From Bacteroidaceae bacterium (GTDB lineage: Bacteria; Bacteroidota; Bacteroidia; Bacteroidales; Bacteroidaceae), in contig JAFXGV010000073.1 in NCBI GenBank assembly GCA_017536765.1, forward strand, positions 1 to 64,000: a stretch of DNA of 64,000 nt. Reading direction: 5' to 3'. Of this stretch, positions 26,759 through 35,827 are shown one piece after another. The notes beneath the pieces are model-generated. The model did not search any database. It was not told the origin of the DNA and was given only the letters and a program-made list of their open reading frames with translations. Made by a program: the position numbers and the translations under genes. Positions within the stretch are counted from its first letter, which is position 1; each line of letters opens with the position of its first letter.

Positions 26759-29700
26759 AAAGGATTATAGAGAAATTGTTTTTTGCGTCGTTACTGTTTA
26801 TGTTGTTTGCAACTACTGTAACAGCACAGGTCGATTTGCAAAAGTCCTTTGGGGCAATGTGTAAGGATGGCAACGATTTTATGTTTGCCGAGGGCGGCAA
26901 CTGGAAGATAACCTTCTCGGCCACCGATTCGTTGGGTAATGAGTATGACGAGCCCGTGCAAATGGTGTTCAACGGCGCCCTGTTCAAGGAGAATATAGCA
27001 TATTATATGCAGGAGGTAGATAGCTTGCTCTTCAACCTGCCCGAACCCGAATATGCCGCAGGCGTGTTTGAAATAGGGGAGGACTTGTTTCAATATATTG
27101 TGGACAGCGATTCTTTGCACACGATATATTTCAGAATAGACTGCCTCACCAAGACCAAAGTACCCAAAATAGGGCAGAAGGTTATCTGTAATATATATCG
27201 CGACAAGTTGCCTTACGGTTTTATGGGCTGCGTGGAGAATATGCGTGCCGACTATTCTAAAGGCTTGGTTGAGATGCGTTGCGGCACTCTGCCACTCGAG
27301 GATATCTTCGATGTGCTCTACACCGGTGGTGTTACGGGTGTGCAGGGTACCGATGAGGTCCCCGACTCCATAATAGAGAAAAGGGAGGTGCGCAAGCGCA
27401 TTGTGACGCGTGCCCAAAGCGAGGTGCTCGACACCGTGGTTTCGTGGGGCGACAGCAAGGAACTCGACAAAAAGATTGTAATAACTGAAAAGGGCGAGAT
27501 TAAGGAGGACGAGGAAGAGGGCCCTTTAGTCATTAGCCTCGAGGGCGAGGCTGCATTGTCTGCGCACTTTTCGGCAATTATCGACAAGGCGCAGAGCATA
27601 AAGAAGATAAGGTGCACGGTAGATGCTTCAATAACCGGCAAGGTGAGCGTGGATGCCGATGTGGAAATCTCGCCTGACGAGAATGACAAAACCTCGCTCG
27701 ATTTTGCTTCGGTAAAGGTGCCCATTGTGGTGTTGCCCGGTGTAACGGTGAACGTGGATTTTGGTCTTACGTGGGACTATAAACTCGAGGCGCAACTGCA
27801 CGCCGAAGCCGAATTTGGCATTTCGCGCACGGCAGGTATAGATATCGACGGTCTTAACAGAGAGGTCGTTTGGGTAGATAATAAAGAAAACAACAATAGC
27901 AACCCACTCAATTTCAGCAGTGGCGCATCGGGAGAGGCTAGCCTCAGCGGCGAGTTCTTTGTGGCCCTGCACACCAAGGTGGGCGTGGGCATAGCCGGCG
28001 AGGGTGTAAGTTTTATGTTGAAGTTTGGAACCGGCCCTAAAGTCAGCGGCCAGCTCACCTATAAATTCGGACAGAGGGACTACGACCTGTACGACGTGCC
28101 CGAGTGGCTTGCCGAGCGCGAGGAACTGTACAAAGGGCTCAACGAGGGCACTTTCTTCTTAGTGGAGTGGGGCTTGCTGTTCGATGTGGAGTTCTCGGTG
28201 GGGTACGATGCCTGGAGCTTTTCTGCCAGCGAGTGGATGGAAAAGGTGGGCTTGGAAAATACCCTGTTCTTTGAAATTTATCGCTTGAACGCAGCACCAA
28301 ATACCGAAGCCATAGACGACAGAAAAATGGCAGAGGGCTTCTACAGCGGAACGTTGAAGAACGAATATGGTCTCATATTCCCGTACGATCTTAATATGCT
28401 GTTCCTCGATATATCGCCGGGTGTGGAGCCCGACGGGCAGTTCGAGTATCTGCACGAGGGTGCGGGCAGGTTCAATGCAATTCGCAAGAAAGATGTCTCT
28501 TTCAATTTTGACATAAGCAACGAGCCTCTGCTCAAAGGGCGCAAGATAGGTGTTTATCCCGTGCTTTATAACTCCTTCTTCACCGGCAATTTAGTGATGG
28601 GGCAGTTCGATGAGTTCTATCAGCCATACAAGGTTAAGTTCACCGAGTATGAAAAGAATTACGAGCGGGCCGACATTGTAGCCGAGTTCGATGCCGATGC
28701 CTTGAGCAACCCCTACATCACCGAGGGTGGTATCATCTTTGTGGATGTTGAAACGGGTGATGTGCTAAAGACCGAAAAGATTTTCGAAAACCGTAGCCCC
28801 GACAGCAATGTGATGCAGACATCGGCCACACGCGGTGTGTTCCCGCGCGACGAGTTCAACGTCAAGGCCTACATATACGACAGCGTGAACGACGTATATA
28901 TGTACAGCAATTCGTGGCCGGGCGGTTTCTTCGAGTACTATGCCCCCACAACAAAGGATGCCACCGAGATTACCGCCGTGGGTGCCACACTCAATGCCGA
29001 CCTCCACAGCAGCATCTACGATGCCGAGGATATGAACCACGTGGACAACAGGTTCAGCGTAGGTTTCACCTATTCGCCCAAGGGCACAACGGTAATTGAT
29101 CATCTGAACAACGTGCGCCTTGTGGGCTATGAACTGAGCCTCGACGGCAAGCTGCAGCCCGACACCGAGTATTTCTTCAACGCCGTTGTCAAGGACCACG
29201 AAACGGGCAAAACCTATAAGGGATTGCAAACGAGCTTCAGAACAAAGCCGGTGTTCTATGGTGTTGAGGGCGATGCCAACCACACAAACGTCATCTTCTT
29301 TGCCAAGCTCGACAAAGGGTTCGGCAACATCTCGGACAAGGGAAAATACAAATTCTTAGTATCGGAGAACAGGCTGCTCATAGATGCCGGCGAGGTGATA
29401 GAGGTGGAGCCCGAGGATATCACACGCGACAGCGACGAGGACGACTATGACATCACCGTGGAAGAGGACAACCGCTGGGAACGCGAGAAAATTTATTATG
29501 TGAAGGTGGTTTACGACGACGGCAATGGCACAAAATACGAATCGAGTGTAGAGGAGTTCCGCCTGCCGCCACCAATAGATAATCTCAAAGCCGGGCCTAC
29601 ATCGGAATCGGCTCTGCTGTCGGCCGATGTGCTCAAGGATTATGCCAACGGCGACGCCAAGATTGTACTTGAATATTCTACGCTCAACAAAGACTTTGAC

Positions 29701-30723
29701 GAGAATGCCACGAGCGAGGATATAACCGAGGATATAACCTGGATAGAACCATCCCCGGGAGTGTTCGAAATGAACTATGAACTGAACGACTTGAGCCCGT
29801 TGACAACCTATTACTACCGCTACAAACTGTATGTAGAGGTTGATAATGAGGATGTGGAGATATACACAACGTCGATACATCTGTTCAAAACATTGAGACT
29901 GCAACTGATGGCCACCACAATGGCATCCACAGTAACTAAAAACAGGGTGACAATGACAGGCTCAATTACACGCCAGTTGCAGGAACGTCTTGAACAATCG
30001 GTTGTCAACAAGGGCGACGAGCAGTATATGATATACTTCGAGGTATCGAAGAACAAGGATATGTCCGAAGCCGTGGTAACGTATATTCCTTACGACGGCG
30101 AGTGCGAATATTCGGCCGAGCTGCGCAATCTTGCGTGGAACACAAAGTACTACTACCGCTTTGTGGCAATGACCGCTAACGACAAGAAGATGTATCGTGG
30201 CGCAATAAAGAGCTTCTCCGTGGAGAAGGAACCGCTCGACAATTACGACCTCGAAACCTTCCCTGCCGTGCTCGACGATGAGTGGACCATACTGCGAGGC
30301 AAGGTAAACAGCAACGTGCTGGAGTCTATCGATGCCAAGGAGTACGATGATATGTACATAGGCTTTGAATACTCCTTCAGTGTCGTGGACCTGAACGAAG
30401 GCAACGAGAATGTATATCGCGACGGAGCCGTAACGCTCAATATGAATACCGGTTATTGCTCGCAGCCACTCAACCTTATGCCCGATACCAAGTACTACTA
30501 TCGTATCTTTGTGTATGCCGCAGGCAAGTTTACATATGGCAACATAGAGGAGTTCACCACAGCATACTACGATGCGGGCCTCATCATACCAAGCAAGGCA
30601 AAACGTCGTCGCGGTATCGAAGCCGTAACATCCGAGAATGGTGCCAACGACAGAATTGTAATCTTTGACAATGGCAAGATGATTATCCCCGAGGAGGATG
30701 AAACCGACAATCTTGCCGAATAG
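26755..30723 (+). CDS. Large secreted protein with beta-rich core and FN3-like C-terminal array
   Basis: 1322 residues, with a signal peptide ending in TTVTAQ. The N-terminal part (about 25-260) is of unknown fold, ending in a Lys/Glu-rich linker. A Gly/Val-rich amphipathic strand region (about 265-470: ASLSGEFFVALHTKVGVG and similar) is like the beta-rich middle of the giant protein. The second half is FN3-like, with repeated L.P.T.YYYR signatures (LQPDTEYFFNAVV, LSPLTTYYYRY, LAWNTKYYYRF, LMPDTKYYYRI). No catalytic motif or T9SS tail. It is coupled by a 4-base overlap to the preceding small tailed protein, and its resemblance to the giant suggests that the two assemble together (inference). 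Confidence 0.78.
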   Translation: MKRIIEKLFFASLLFMLFATTVTAQVDLQKSFGAMCKDGNDFMFAEGGNWKITFSATDSLGNEYDEPVQMVFNGALFKENIAYYMQEVDSLLFNLPEPEYAAGVFEIGEDLFQYIVDSDSLHTIYFRIDCLTKTKVPKIGQKVICNIYRDKLPYGFMGCVENMRADYSKGLVEMRCGTLPLEDIFDVLYTGGVTGVQGTDEVPDSIIEKREVRKRIVTRAQSEVLDTVVSWGDSKELDKKIVITEKGEIKEDEEEGPLVISLEGEAALSAHFSAIIDKAQSIKKIRCTVDASITGKVSVDADVEISPDENDKTSLDFASVKVPIVVLPGVTVNVDFGLTWDYKLEAQLHAEAEFGISRTAGIDIDGLNREVVWVDNKENNNSNPLNFSSGASGEASLSGEFFVALHTKVGVGIAGEGVSFMLKFGTGPKVSGQLTYKFGQRDYDLYDVPEWLAEREELYKGLNEGTFFLVEWGLLFDVEFSVGYDAWSFSASEWMEKVGLENTLFFEIYRLNAAPNTEAIDDRKMAEGFYSGTLKNEYGLIFPYDLNMLFLDISPGVEPDGQFEYLHEGAGRFNAIRKKDVSFNFDISNEPLLKGRKIGVYPVLYNSFFTGNLVMGQFDEFYQPYKVKFTEYEKNYERADIVAEFDADALSNPYITEGGIIFVDVETGDVLKTEKIFENRSPDSNVMQTSATRGVFPRDEFNVKAYIYDSVNDVYMYSNSWPGGFFEYYAPTTKDATEITAVGATLNADLHSSIYDAEDMNHVDNRFSVGFTYSPKGTTVIDHLNNVRLVGYELSLDGKLQPDTEYFFNAVVKDHETGKTYKGLQTSFRTKPVFYGVEGDANHTNVIFFAKLDKGFGNISDKGKYKFLVSENRLLIDAGEVIEVEPEDITRDSDEDDYDITVEEDNRWEREKIYYVKVVYDDGNGTKYESSVEEFRLPPPIDNLKAGPTSESALLSADVLKDYANGDAKIVLEYSTLNKDFDENATSEDITEDITWIEPSPGVFEMNYELNDLSPLTTYYYRYKLYVEVDNEDVEIYTTSIHLFKTLRLQLMATTMASTVTKNRVTMTGSITRQLQERLEQSVVNKGDEQYMIYFEVSKNKDMSEAVVTYIPYDGECEYSAELRNLAWNTKYYYRFVAMTANDKKMYRGAIKSFSVEKEPLDNYDLETFPAVLDDEWTILRGKVNSNVLESIDAKEYDDMYIGFEYSFSVVDLNEGNENVYRDGAVTLNMNTGYCSQPLNLMPDTKYYYRIFVYAAGKFTYGNIEEFTTAYYDAGLIIPSKAKRRRGIEAVTSENGANDRIVIFDNGKMIIPEEDETDNLAE

Positions 30724-30731
30724 ATGAAACT

Positions 30732-31115
30732 ATGAAAAGGATAATGAAGAATATATTTATGGTAATGCTGGTGACGCTTATGTCACCGGCATTTACCTCT
30801 TGCGATCTCGATGGTCCCGTGGCACACTTTGTGGTATCTGTAAACGACAGGCTTACATACCTGCCACAGGAGAGCATTGCGGAAATGGCGGCATTGAATG
30901 AAGATTTTGCCGCCAACCCCTGCGAGAAAGACGATGCCATAAAGCGTTTCAATGCATTCTGCAACAACCTGCAGGCTTATTACGATGATAACCGTGGCAA
31001 GCTCATTTGGGATGACCTTAAATTTGAAATATGCCTCTATAACACCACCAGCGGCGAAGGAGTGGGCGAGGGCGAACTCATAACCAGCCGCATAATATCA
31101 TATTTGTGCGAGTAG
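30732..31115 (+). CDS. Small lipoprotein, last gene of the surface operon
   Basis: 127 residues. The signal peptide ends in a Cys (FTSC|DLDG, residue 24), as in lipoproteins, although the minus-3 residue is Phe instead of the usual Leu. The rest is a short mixed helix/strand domain with four further Cys residues and a Gly/Glu-rich turn. It is not recognised as a family. It starts 8 bases after the 1322-residue protein and ends the operon, convergent with the minus-strand island genes 18 bases away. It is likely an outer-membrane accessory of the operon's products. Confidence 0.65.
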   Translation: MKRIMKNIFMVMLVTLMSPAFTSCDLDGPVAHFVVSVNDRLTYLPQESIAEMAALNEDFAANPCEKDDAIKRFNAFCNNLQAYYDDNRGKLIWDDLKFEICLYNTTSGEGVGEGELITSRIISYLCE

Positions 31116-31133
31116 GGCGGGTGGTGAAGCATT

Positions 31134-31748
31134 TCAATTACCGTTGCATTCTTTTAATATGGCTATAAACTCAAAAGCATCGTCGGGCAAAGTATATGTG
31201 AGTGTGCCGTTGTCGCGCAACTCCATCAGCAGCCGGCCGGTGAGATTGGGGCCTACCCATTCATTGCCACAAAGTTTTGCACTCCACGCATCGGCTTGCT
31301 TCTTTGGGTTGGCTTGCTTTTCCACAATGTATAGCCTGCGGCTTCGCTCCAGTTCGTTGCGGAATTCCGGGCATTGTGCATATTTTTGTACCATACAGAA
31401 TTTAATGGCATCTACAATCATCGCACCCCAGTCGGCACGGCGGTTTGCTGGCTCGTAGCTCTTGGCGGTCATCTTTATATTGCCGCTCCTCTTTTCGTTG
31501 GCTGTGATACCGTTCCACACTCGTTTTACAATGTCGGGGGTGTTGAATTTCATCATCTGAAACAGATGTTCGCTCGATTTGAATTCAATACCTTCGACCA
31601 CAATGGCCGATGCTGCCATATTGCTGAATATTCCCCACTCCTCGTGTGTGGAGCAGAATACTGCACACTCTTCTGCGGGGTACGATGAAATGCCCCAATA
31701 TTCGGGGTAGTTCTTCTCTATGAATTTAGCTACGCTGTGTTTGCTCAT
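31134..31748 (-). CDS. NADAR-family protein, putative ADP-ribosyl hydrolase / antitoxin
   Basis: 204 residues from the ATG at 31748. An in-frame upstream start would overlap the preceding gene. The family signature is clear: WGIFSNMAASAIVVEGIEF, then SSEHLFQMMKF (the F.SN..p and EH.yQ..K motifs), a W.A.i.D.ikfcm..KY block and a C-terminal VGPNLTGRLLMELR. NADAR (YbiA/DUF1768) proteins bind ADP-ribose-like ligands, and members have been shown to remove ADP-ribose from guanine opposite DarT2-type toxins. This gene starts 2 bases after the stop of an ART-like gene, a toxin-antitoxin-like layout, so detoxification of the neighbour's product is the favoured role (inference). It is soluble, with no signal peptide. 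Confidence 0.85.
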   Translation of the reverse strand: MSKHSVAKFIEKNYPEYWGISSYPAEECAVFCSTHEEWGIFSNMAASAIVVEGIEFKSSEHLFQMMKFNTPDIVKRVWNGITANEKRSGNIKMTAKSYEPANRRADWGAMIVDAIKFCMVQKYAQCPEFRNELERSRRLYIVEKQANPKKQADAWSAKLCGNEWVGPNLTGRLLMELRDNGTLTYTLPDDAFEFIAILKECNGN

Positions 31749-31750
31749 TG

Positions 31751-32311
31751 TTAAATCGCCATTCTGTTTTTGAGCACCCACTTTTTTGCTTGCAATTCAA
31801 TCTCTATTGCTTCTCTTTTTACAATCTGCACTCGTGAGGCATTGAAAACTGCGATGTTCTTGAGCCCGTCGGGCTTGCTTTGCGCCTGTGGCCACACATT
31901 GTAAATGACACCCAAACCATCGAGGAGCTCTGCGGCGCGTTTCTCCTCTTCGTAGCCGGCCTTCTTGGCGCCTGTCTGTGTGGTGCCAATCCATTTGCGG
32001 AACTCTTTTCCTGCGCTCTTCACAGCATCGGGGGCCTTTACGCCTAATTGTTGTTCCACCCTTGCCACGATGCTTTCGGGCACAGGCTTTGCCGAAACAA
32101 GGTGGTTGTCGCTTGTCAGTTCGGGGATTTCTACCGTGTATAGGTAATGATTGGGCATCGGTTCCAAACCACGGGGTTGCGAGTAGTGTACTGCCGATGC
32201 TTCCGATTCTGTCAGATATACTCCATAGCCGAATTTAAGCCCGGTACCTTCGCCGGCATCGTTCAAGCTGAAATTATCAAATAGAAATGCTGAACCGTGA
32301 TACAGTTTCAT
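31751..32311 (-). CDS. ADP-ribosyltransferase-like protein (ART-PolyVal / DUF3990-like), candidate toxin
   Basis: 186 residues. The N-terminus reads LYHGSAFLFDNFSL, then GEGTGLKFGYGVYLTE and A.HYS. This is the H-G-S / G.G.Y.t layout of the NAD-binding core of ADP-ribosyltransferases found in phage polyvalent proteins and DUF3990. The C-terminal half is helical and Lys-rich. The catalytic Glu cannot be assigned by eye. It lies directly upstream of a NADAR gene in the same direction (2-base gap), so the pair could write and erase ADP-ribose. Target (DNA, RNA or protein) is unknown. It could instead be an immunity-type or phage-derived modifier; I favour a toxin or effector. Confidence 0.7.
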   Translation of the reverse strand: MKLYHGSAFLFDNFSLNDAGEGTGLKFGYGVYLTESEASAVHYSQPRGLEPMPNHYLYTVEIPELTSDNHLVSAKPVPESIVARVEQQLGVKAPDAVKSAGKEFRKWIGTTQTGAKKAGYEEEKRAAELLDGLGVIYNVWPQAQSKPDGLKNIAVFNASRVQIVKREAIEIELQAKKWVLKNRMAI

Positions 32312-32343
32312 AATAAAACCGTTTAATGCTTGTCTGTTTTTAA

Positions 32344-32934
32344 TTATAATTTTATCTCTTCGCTATCGATGTTGCTGGCAATCAATTCCTCGTCGGACAC
32401 AAGCAGGGCGTTGTCGTTAATTATTTTTTGATTTATTTTTATTAGAATATCCACCGGAAGCAGGTGCATTTCAATACTCTCGTCATTGCCGGGTGTTTCT
32501 GCACAAGTAATCACTTCGGTATACTCGCATTCATCATATAGGTCGTAGCAGCGCTCCTTGTATATGTATTTTATCACATACTCCTCTCCATAGAAATCTT
32601 TGTACTTTATCGCTCGGGAAAGAATAAGCATACCGTTGCCTATGAACTGCGCAATCTCTTTGATGAATGTTTTTTTGAATTTTTCCGCAGCCGACAAAAT
32701 GTTGCTCATACATTTGGCCTCTTGCTTGCTGCATTGCCAATAGCTGTGTCCGTACTTTGCTTTCTTATTTCCGGCAAGTTTCTTAATGTTAAGCAGTGAT
32801 GTTTCCAATTCCTCTATACTGCTCCTTTCGAGCCCAATTTCATTAGCGATGTCAAATAGTCTGGTTTCGTAATTATCAAACTCCTCATCACTCATAAGCT
32901 CAAATTCCTCGGGTGTATGTTTCTTTAGTTCCAT
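32344..32934 (-). CDS. Hypothetical acidic protein
   Basis: 196 residues from the ATG at 32934. An earlier in-frame start would lie upstream of the minus-7 element at 32962-32969. It is rich in Glu/Asp with predicted helices and one Cys-containing segment (HSYWQCSKQEAKCMSN). No family recognised. It has a textbook Bacteroidota promoter and sits between the ART/NADAR pair and a WG-repeat gene. The spacing (32 bases to the ART gene) allows one transcript for all three minus-strand genes. Confidence 0.65.
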   Translation of the reverse strand: MELKKHTPEEFELMSDEEFDNYETRLFDIANEIGLERSSIEELETSLLNIKKLAGNKKAKYGHSYWQCSKQEAKCMSNILSAAEKFKKTFIKEIAQFIGNGMLILSRAIKYKDFYGEEYVIKYIYKERCYDLYDECEYTEVITCAETPGNDESIEMHLLPVDILIKINQKIINDNALLVSDEELIASNIDSEEIKL

Positions 32935-32961
32935 AGTTGGTCGGTTTTTAAGTTTATGTTG

Positions 32962-32992
32962 CGAATATACGTTTTTAAAAATTTGCAACAAA
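32962..32992 (-). promoter_or_regulatory. Promoter TTTG-N19-TATATTCG
   Basis: On the minus strand, TTTG (32992-32989) is separated by 19 bases from TATATTCG (32969-32962), a 7/8 match to TAnnTTTG. It can drive the hypothetical, ART-like and NADAR genes. Confidence 0.65.
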
Positions 32993-33015
32993 CATTTATA
33001 GCAACAATCAGGCTT

Positions 33016-33720
33016 TTAATAACCGCTGTACAGAAAAGCCTCCTCGAGCTTTTTGGTAAAGTTGTTCTTTGCATCAATATAGCCCCACACACCGTTTTTA
33101 AGAACCTTTATCCACCCTAACACCTCGGGAATGAAAATCCTGTCATATTCGGCAGGCAACAAGTAGCCATAACAATACAGCCCCTGCTTGCCATCTTTTT
33201 CAAGCAGAAGGAAACCGGTACCGGTTTCCGCTATTTCGTCATATATGGGTTCTATGGTAACAACGGCCGATCTGTTGCCATAAAACTCTATGATGCCGCA
33301 CTTGCCGTTGGATTCAAATTTGACGATGTCGCAAAATGTGTCGAGTGTTTCAATTTTGTCATATATGCAGGGTATAACGTAGCCTGCTTGCCCGTCGCCT
33401 TTTACTATACCATATTTTCCATCATTTGCTACAATATAATTACGGCCCGCATTGGTTCCGCCTATCACCTTGTCGAAAACAGGTGGCACAATATGGTAGT
33501 TGAGAAACTCGTTCTTAACCCCCTCATTGCCGCCCTCTTTCACTATATGCTCATAATCGGATATATGCCTGTATTCCCAGACCTTGCTGTAAAGTTCCGA
33601 ACGGGCTGCAATGTACTCATCCGAGTCTTTGGCATATATGCTCATATCGGCACACTTGTTGCAGAATTCCTCCAACACCTCGCGGGTGAGTGACCGGTTG
33701 TTTTCATTGTTGCTAATCAT
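33016..33720 (-). CDS. WG-repeat protein (paralogue 1)
   Basis: 234 residues. After a helical N-terminus (about 1-70) there are WG-type beta repeats: DGKYGIVKGDGQAGYVIPCIYDK begins one, followed by NGKCGIIEF, DGKQGLYCYG and NGVWGYIDAKNNF. WG repeats are common in Bacteroidota and are thought to be ligand- or protein-binding beta structures, with no fixed enzymatic role. It shares the layout, N-terminal helices and C-terminal NGVWGYI ending of the protein at 35828-36535, so the two are paralogues bracketing the AAA+ ATPase. No signal peptide, so probably cytoplasmic. Confidence 0.8.
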   Translation of the reverse strand: MISNNENNRSLTREVLEEFCNKCADMSIYAKDSDEYIAARSELYSKVWEYRHISDYEHIVKEGGNEGVKNEFLNYHIVPPVFDKVIGGTNAGRNYIVANDGKYGIVKGDGQAGYVIPCIYDKIETLDTFCDIVKFESNGKCGIIEFYGNRSAVVTIEPIYDEIAETGTGFLLLEKDGKQGLYCYGYLLPAEYDRIFIPEVLGWIKVLKNGVWGYIDAKNNFTKKLEEAFLYSGY

Positions 33721-33770
33721 AACCTATCAATAATCTTCTTTTTCTTGATTTTCCACAAATAATTAAAAAA

Positions 33771-33791
33771 CAGGGCGGGCAAGCCGCCCTG
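33771..33791 (-). terminator. Intrinsic terminator of the AAA+/54-residue unit
   Basis: CAGGGCGG pairs with CCGCCCTG around a 5-base loop. On the minus strand it is followed by TTTTTTAATT. It lies 9 bases after the small gene's stop. Confidence 0.85.
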
Positions 33792-33799
33792 CGTGTAGA

Positions 33800-33964
33800 T
33801 TACTCCGGTACTATGCGCAGTATCACGGGGTCGTGTCCGTTAGTGGAGTGCAGGCGGCGCAGTTCCTGCAAGGCCTCACTCTCCATCCCACCATAAAGGT
33901 AAAGTGTGCGTGTGCATCTTGTGTTGCCCAATGTGTAGGTTACCTCATAACGTCTTCTTGTCAT
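33800..33964 (-). CDS. 54-residue basic protein, downstream of the AAA+ ATPase
   Basis: Not a long ORF, but well placed: the ATG at 33964 is 30 bases after the ATPase stop, and the stop at 33800 is followed at once by an intrinsic terminator. The protein begins MTRRRYEVTYTLGNTR and ends VILRIVPE, basic at the start, with a probable beta-hairpin and one helix. No family known to me. Operon position suggests a partner or regulator of the ATPase. Confidence 0.6.
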   Translation of the reverse strand: MTRRRYEVTYTLGNTRCTRTLYLYGGMESEALQELRRLHSTNGHDPVILRIVPE

Positions 33965-33994
33965 AATAGTAAAATTTAAAAGTTAAACAAAATA

Positions 33995-35686
33995 TTAATT
34001 AAAACCAATCCGCGGGCGGTTTTCCTGTTGATACCCATTCATCGACTCCTGCTTGCAGTAGTCGCGCAGCCTTGTCAGTGTCGGCTGCTCGTTGTAGAGT
34101 ACTCTGTCGACAAACTGCTTGCGTGTTACATTTTCAATCTGTCCTCCGCTCAGGTCGAACTCGCTTGCGAGTGCGTTGGCATCGGCGCAGTCAAGGTCGT
34201 TGATCATTGATTGCCATATGCGCTCCTTTGTAGCCACATCGGGCCTGTGGAACTCCACTTTGTATATGAAACGGCGTTCAAAGGCACTGTCCATATTTGT
34301 GACAAGGTTGGTGGTGGCAATGAGAATGCCATCGAGCTTTTCAATCTCCTCGAGTATTATGTTCTGTATTGCATTCTCCATCTTGTCCACACTATGGTCT
34401 ACATTGGTGCTGCGCTTGTTTATTATGGCATCGGCCTCGTTGAACAGGAGTATAGGCTTCTGTTCGCACTTTTCGCAACAGGCACGGTAACGGGCAAATA
34501 TACCTTTTATGTTTTTTTCGCTCTCGCCCACATACTTGCTCTTGATGTTGGCAACATTCACCTGCATTATATCTCTGCCCGTGCTGCGTGCCAACTGTAA
34601 TGCTGTTTCGGTCTTTCCTGTGCCCGGTGCGCCGTAGAAAAGGCAGGCAAACCCGCTGCGCATACCACACTCCCCAAGGCGCTGCTGAATGGCTGCGAAG
34701 TTCTCCTGCTGCAGCATATCGCATAGCTTTTCTATAGAAACACGGTCCTCTTTGTTGTAGAACAGCTTCTTTTGCTTTATGTCGCCGGCACACAGCAATC
34801 CCTTGCGGTACGAATCATCAATCTTCTCCCAAGATATATTGAGCTCCTTGTCTATATACTCGCGTATCTCTTCCGATATGCTTATGGCCTCGCGAGGAGA
34901 AAAGTCCTGCCCCAACGCATCGCCAAGCAGATTGTTCCTGAACAATATATTTGTGCGGTGTATTATGCTGCGCTGCATAAATGAGAACTTGTTTCTCTCA
35001 AACAGCCTGCAATACTCGTGCCCCACAAGGTTGCGGTCGCCTTCGTAAACATATTTTATCAAGCAATAGAGAAAAAGAATCATCTCCTCGGCTTCCAGAC
35101 CCGCCATCTTCTTGCACAATGTCAGAGTGCCGTTGTTCTTCACGAGTTCCGATATGTTGTTCTCGAACTCATCGTAGTTCACCTCGCTGTCGGAATATTC
35201 ATTGATGTATCTACTCGATATTTCCAGGAATTCCTTGGTGGTAAGCCCTTTGTTCTCGGTAGGTACATACTCCTTGTTGTTCATAAATGCTTTGAAAGCA
35301 TCTATGTGAATGAGATAGCCGTGCTCGAAATTGTTTTGCTTGTAACGAATGATGCGACGCTTCAACAAATTGTCAATCTCATCCATAAATGTGAGCATAC
35401 GAATGTTTCTTATACCAAGAAAATCGGCTATGTCGCTAGTCTCCACTACGTGGTTAGAATCAATTATTTTCGCAACGATTATTGCCTGCATACGTGTAAA
35501 GGAAAGTCTTTTCTCGAGCAGTGCGAACGACTCCTTTGCTGTGTCGAGGAGTATTTCGTCGAGCATACTGTCGTGCGCTGCCTCCACAACCCTCTCCAGT
35601 GCTGTTATTATGGAGCCCTCACCTGTAACGGAGTTGGCTACTATCTTTTTTATAGGACTATTGTTCTTTATTTTCAACTTTCTCAT
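33995..35686 (-). CDS. AAA+ ATPase with N-terminal regulatory region
   Basis: 563 residues from the ATG at 35686 (a TTG two codons upstream is ignored). The N-terminal 300 residues are helical, with an HTH-like stretch (DIADFLGIRNIRML). The AAA+ core follows: Walker A GAPGTGKT (352-359), Walker B region ILLFNEAD (412-419, with Asn where Asp is usual), sensor 1 IATTN, an arginine-finger-like FERRF and sensor 2 GGQIENV. Such proteins remodel protein or nucleoprotein partners. It is followed by a 54-residue gene and a terminator, and flanked by two WG-repeat genes. Upstream, TTTTTATACGTTA occurs twice (from 35697 and 35713). A defence or remodelling role is inference. Confidence 0.85.
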   Translation of the reverse strand: MRKLKIKNNSPIKKIVANSVTGEGSIITALERVVEAAHDSMLDEILLDTAKESFALLEKRLSFTRMQAIIVAKIIDSNHVVETSDIADFLGIRNIRMLTFMDEIDNLLKRRIIRYKQNNFEHGYLIHIDAFKAFMNNKEYVPTENKGLTTKEFLEISSRYINEYSDSEVNYDEFENNISELVKNNGTLTLCKKMAGLEAEEMILFLYCLIKYVYEGDRNLVGHEYCRLFERNKFSFMQRSIIHRTNILFRNNLLGDALGQDFSPREAISISEEIREYIDKELNISWEKIDDSYRKGLLCAGDIKQKKLFYNKEDRVSIEKLCDMLQQENFAAIQQRLGECGMRSGFACLFYGAPGTGKTETALQLARSTGRDIMQVNVANIKSKYVGESEKNIKGIFARYRACCEKCEQKPILLFNEADAIINKRSTNVDHSVDKMENAIQNIILEEIEKLDGILIATTNLVTNMDSAFERRFIYKVEFHRPDVATKERIWQSMINDLDCADANALASEFDLSGGQIENVTRKQFVDRVLYNEQPTLTRLRDYCKQESMNGYQQENRPRIGFN

Positions 35687-35827
35687 ACACAAATGTTTTT
35701 ATACGTTAAATATTTTTATACGTTATTACAAACTCCCCCCTCTTGTCACCGCGGTGCATCAATGCCCGCTGCCTTATGTGCCCCACCTCGGCAGCCTCAC
35801 TCTTCGTCAATCCTCTCCTCAAAATGC

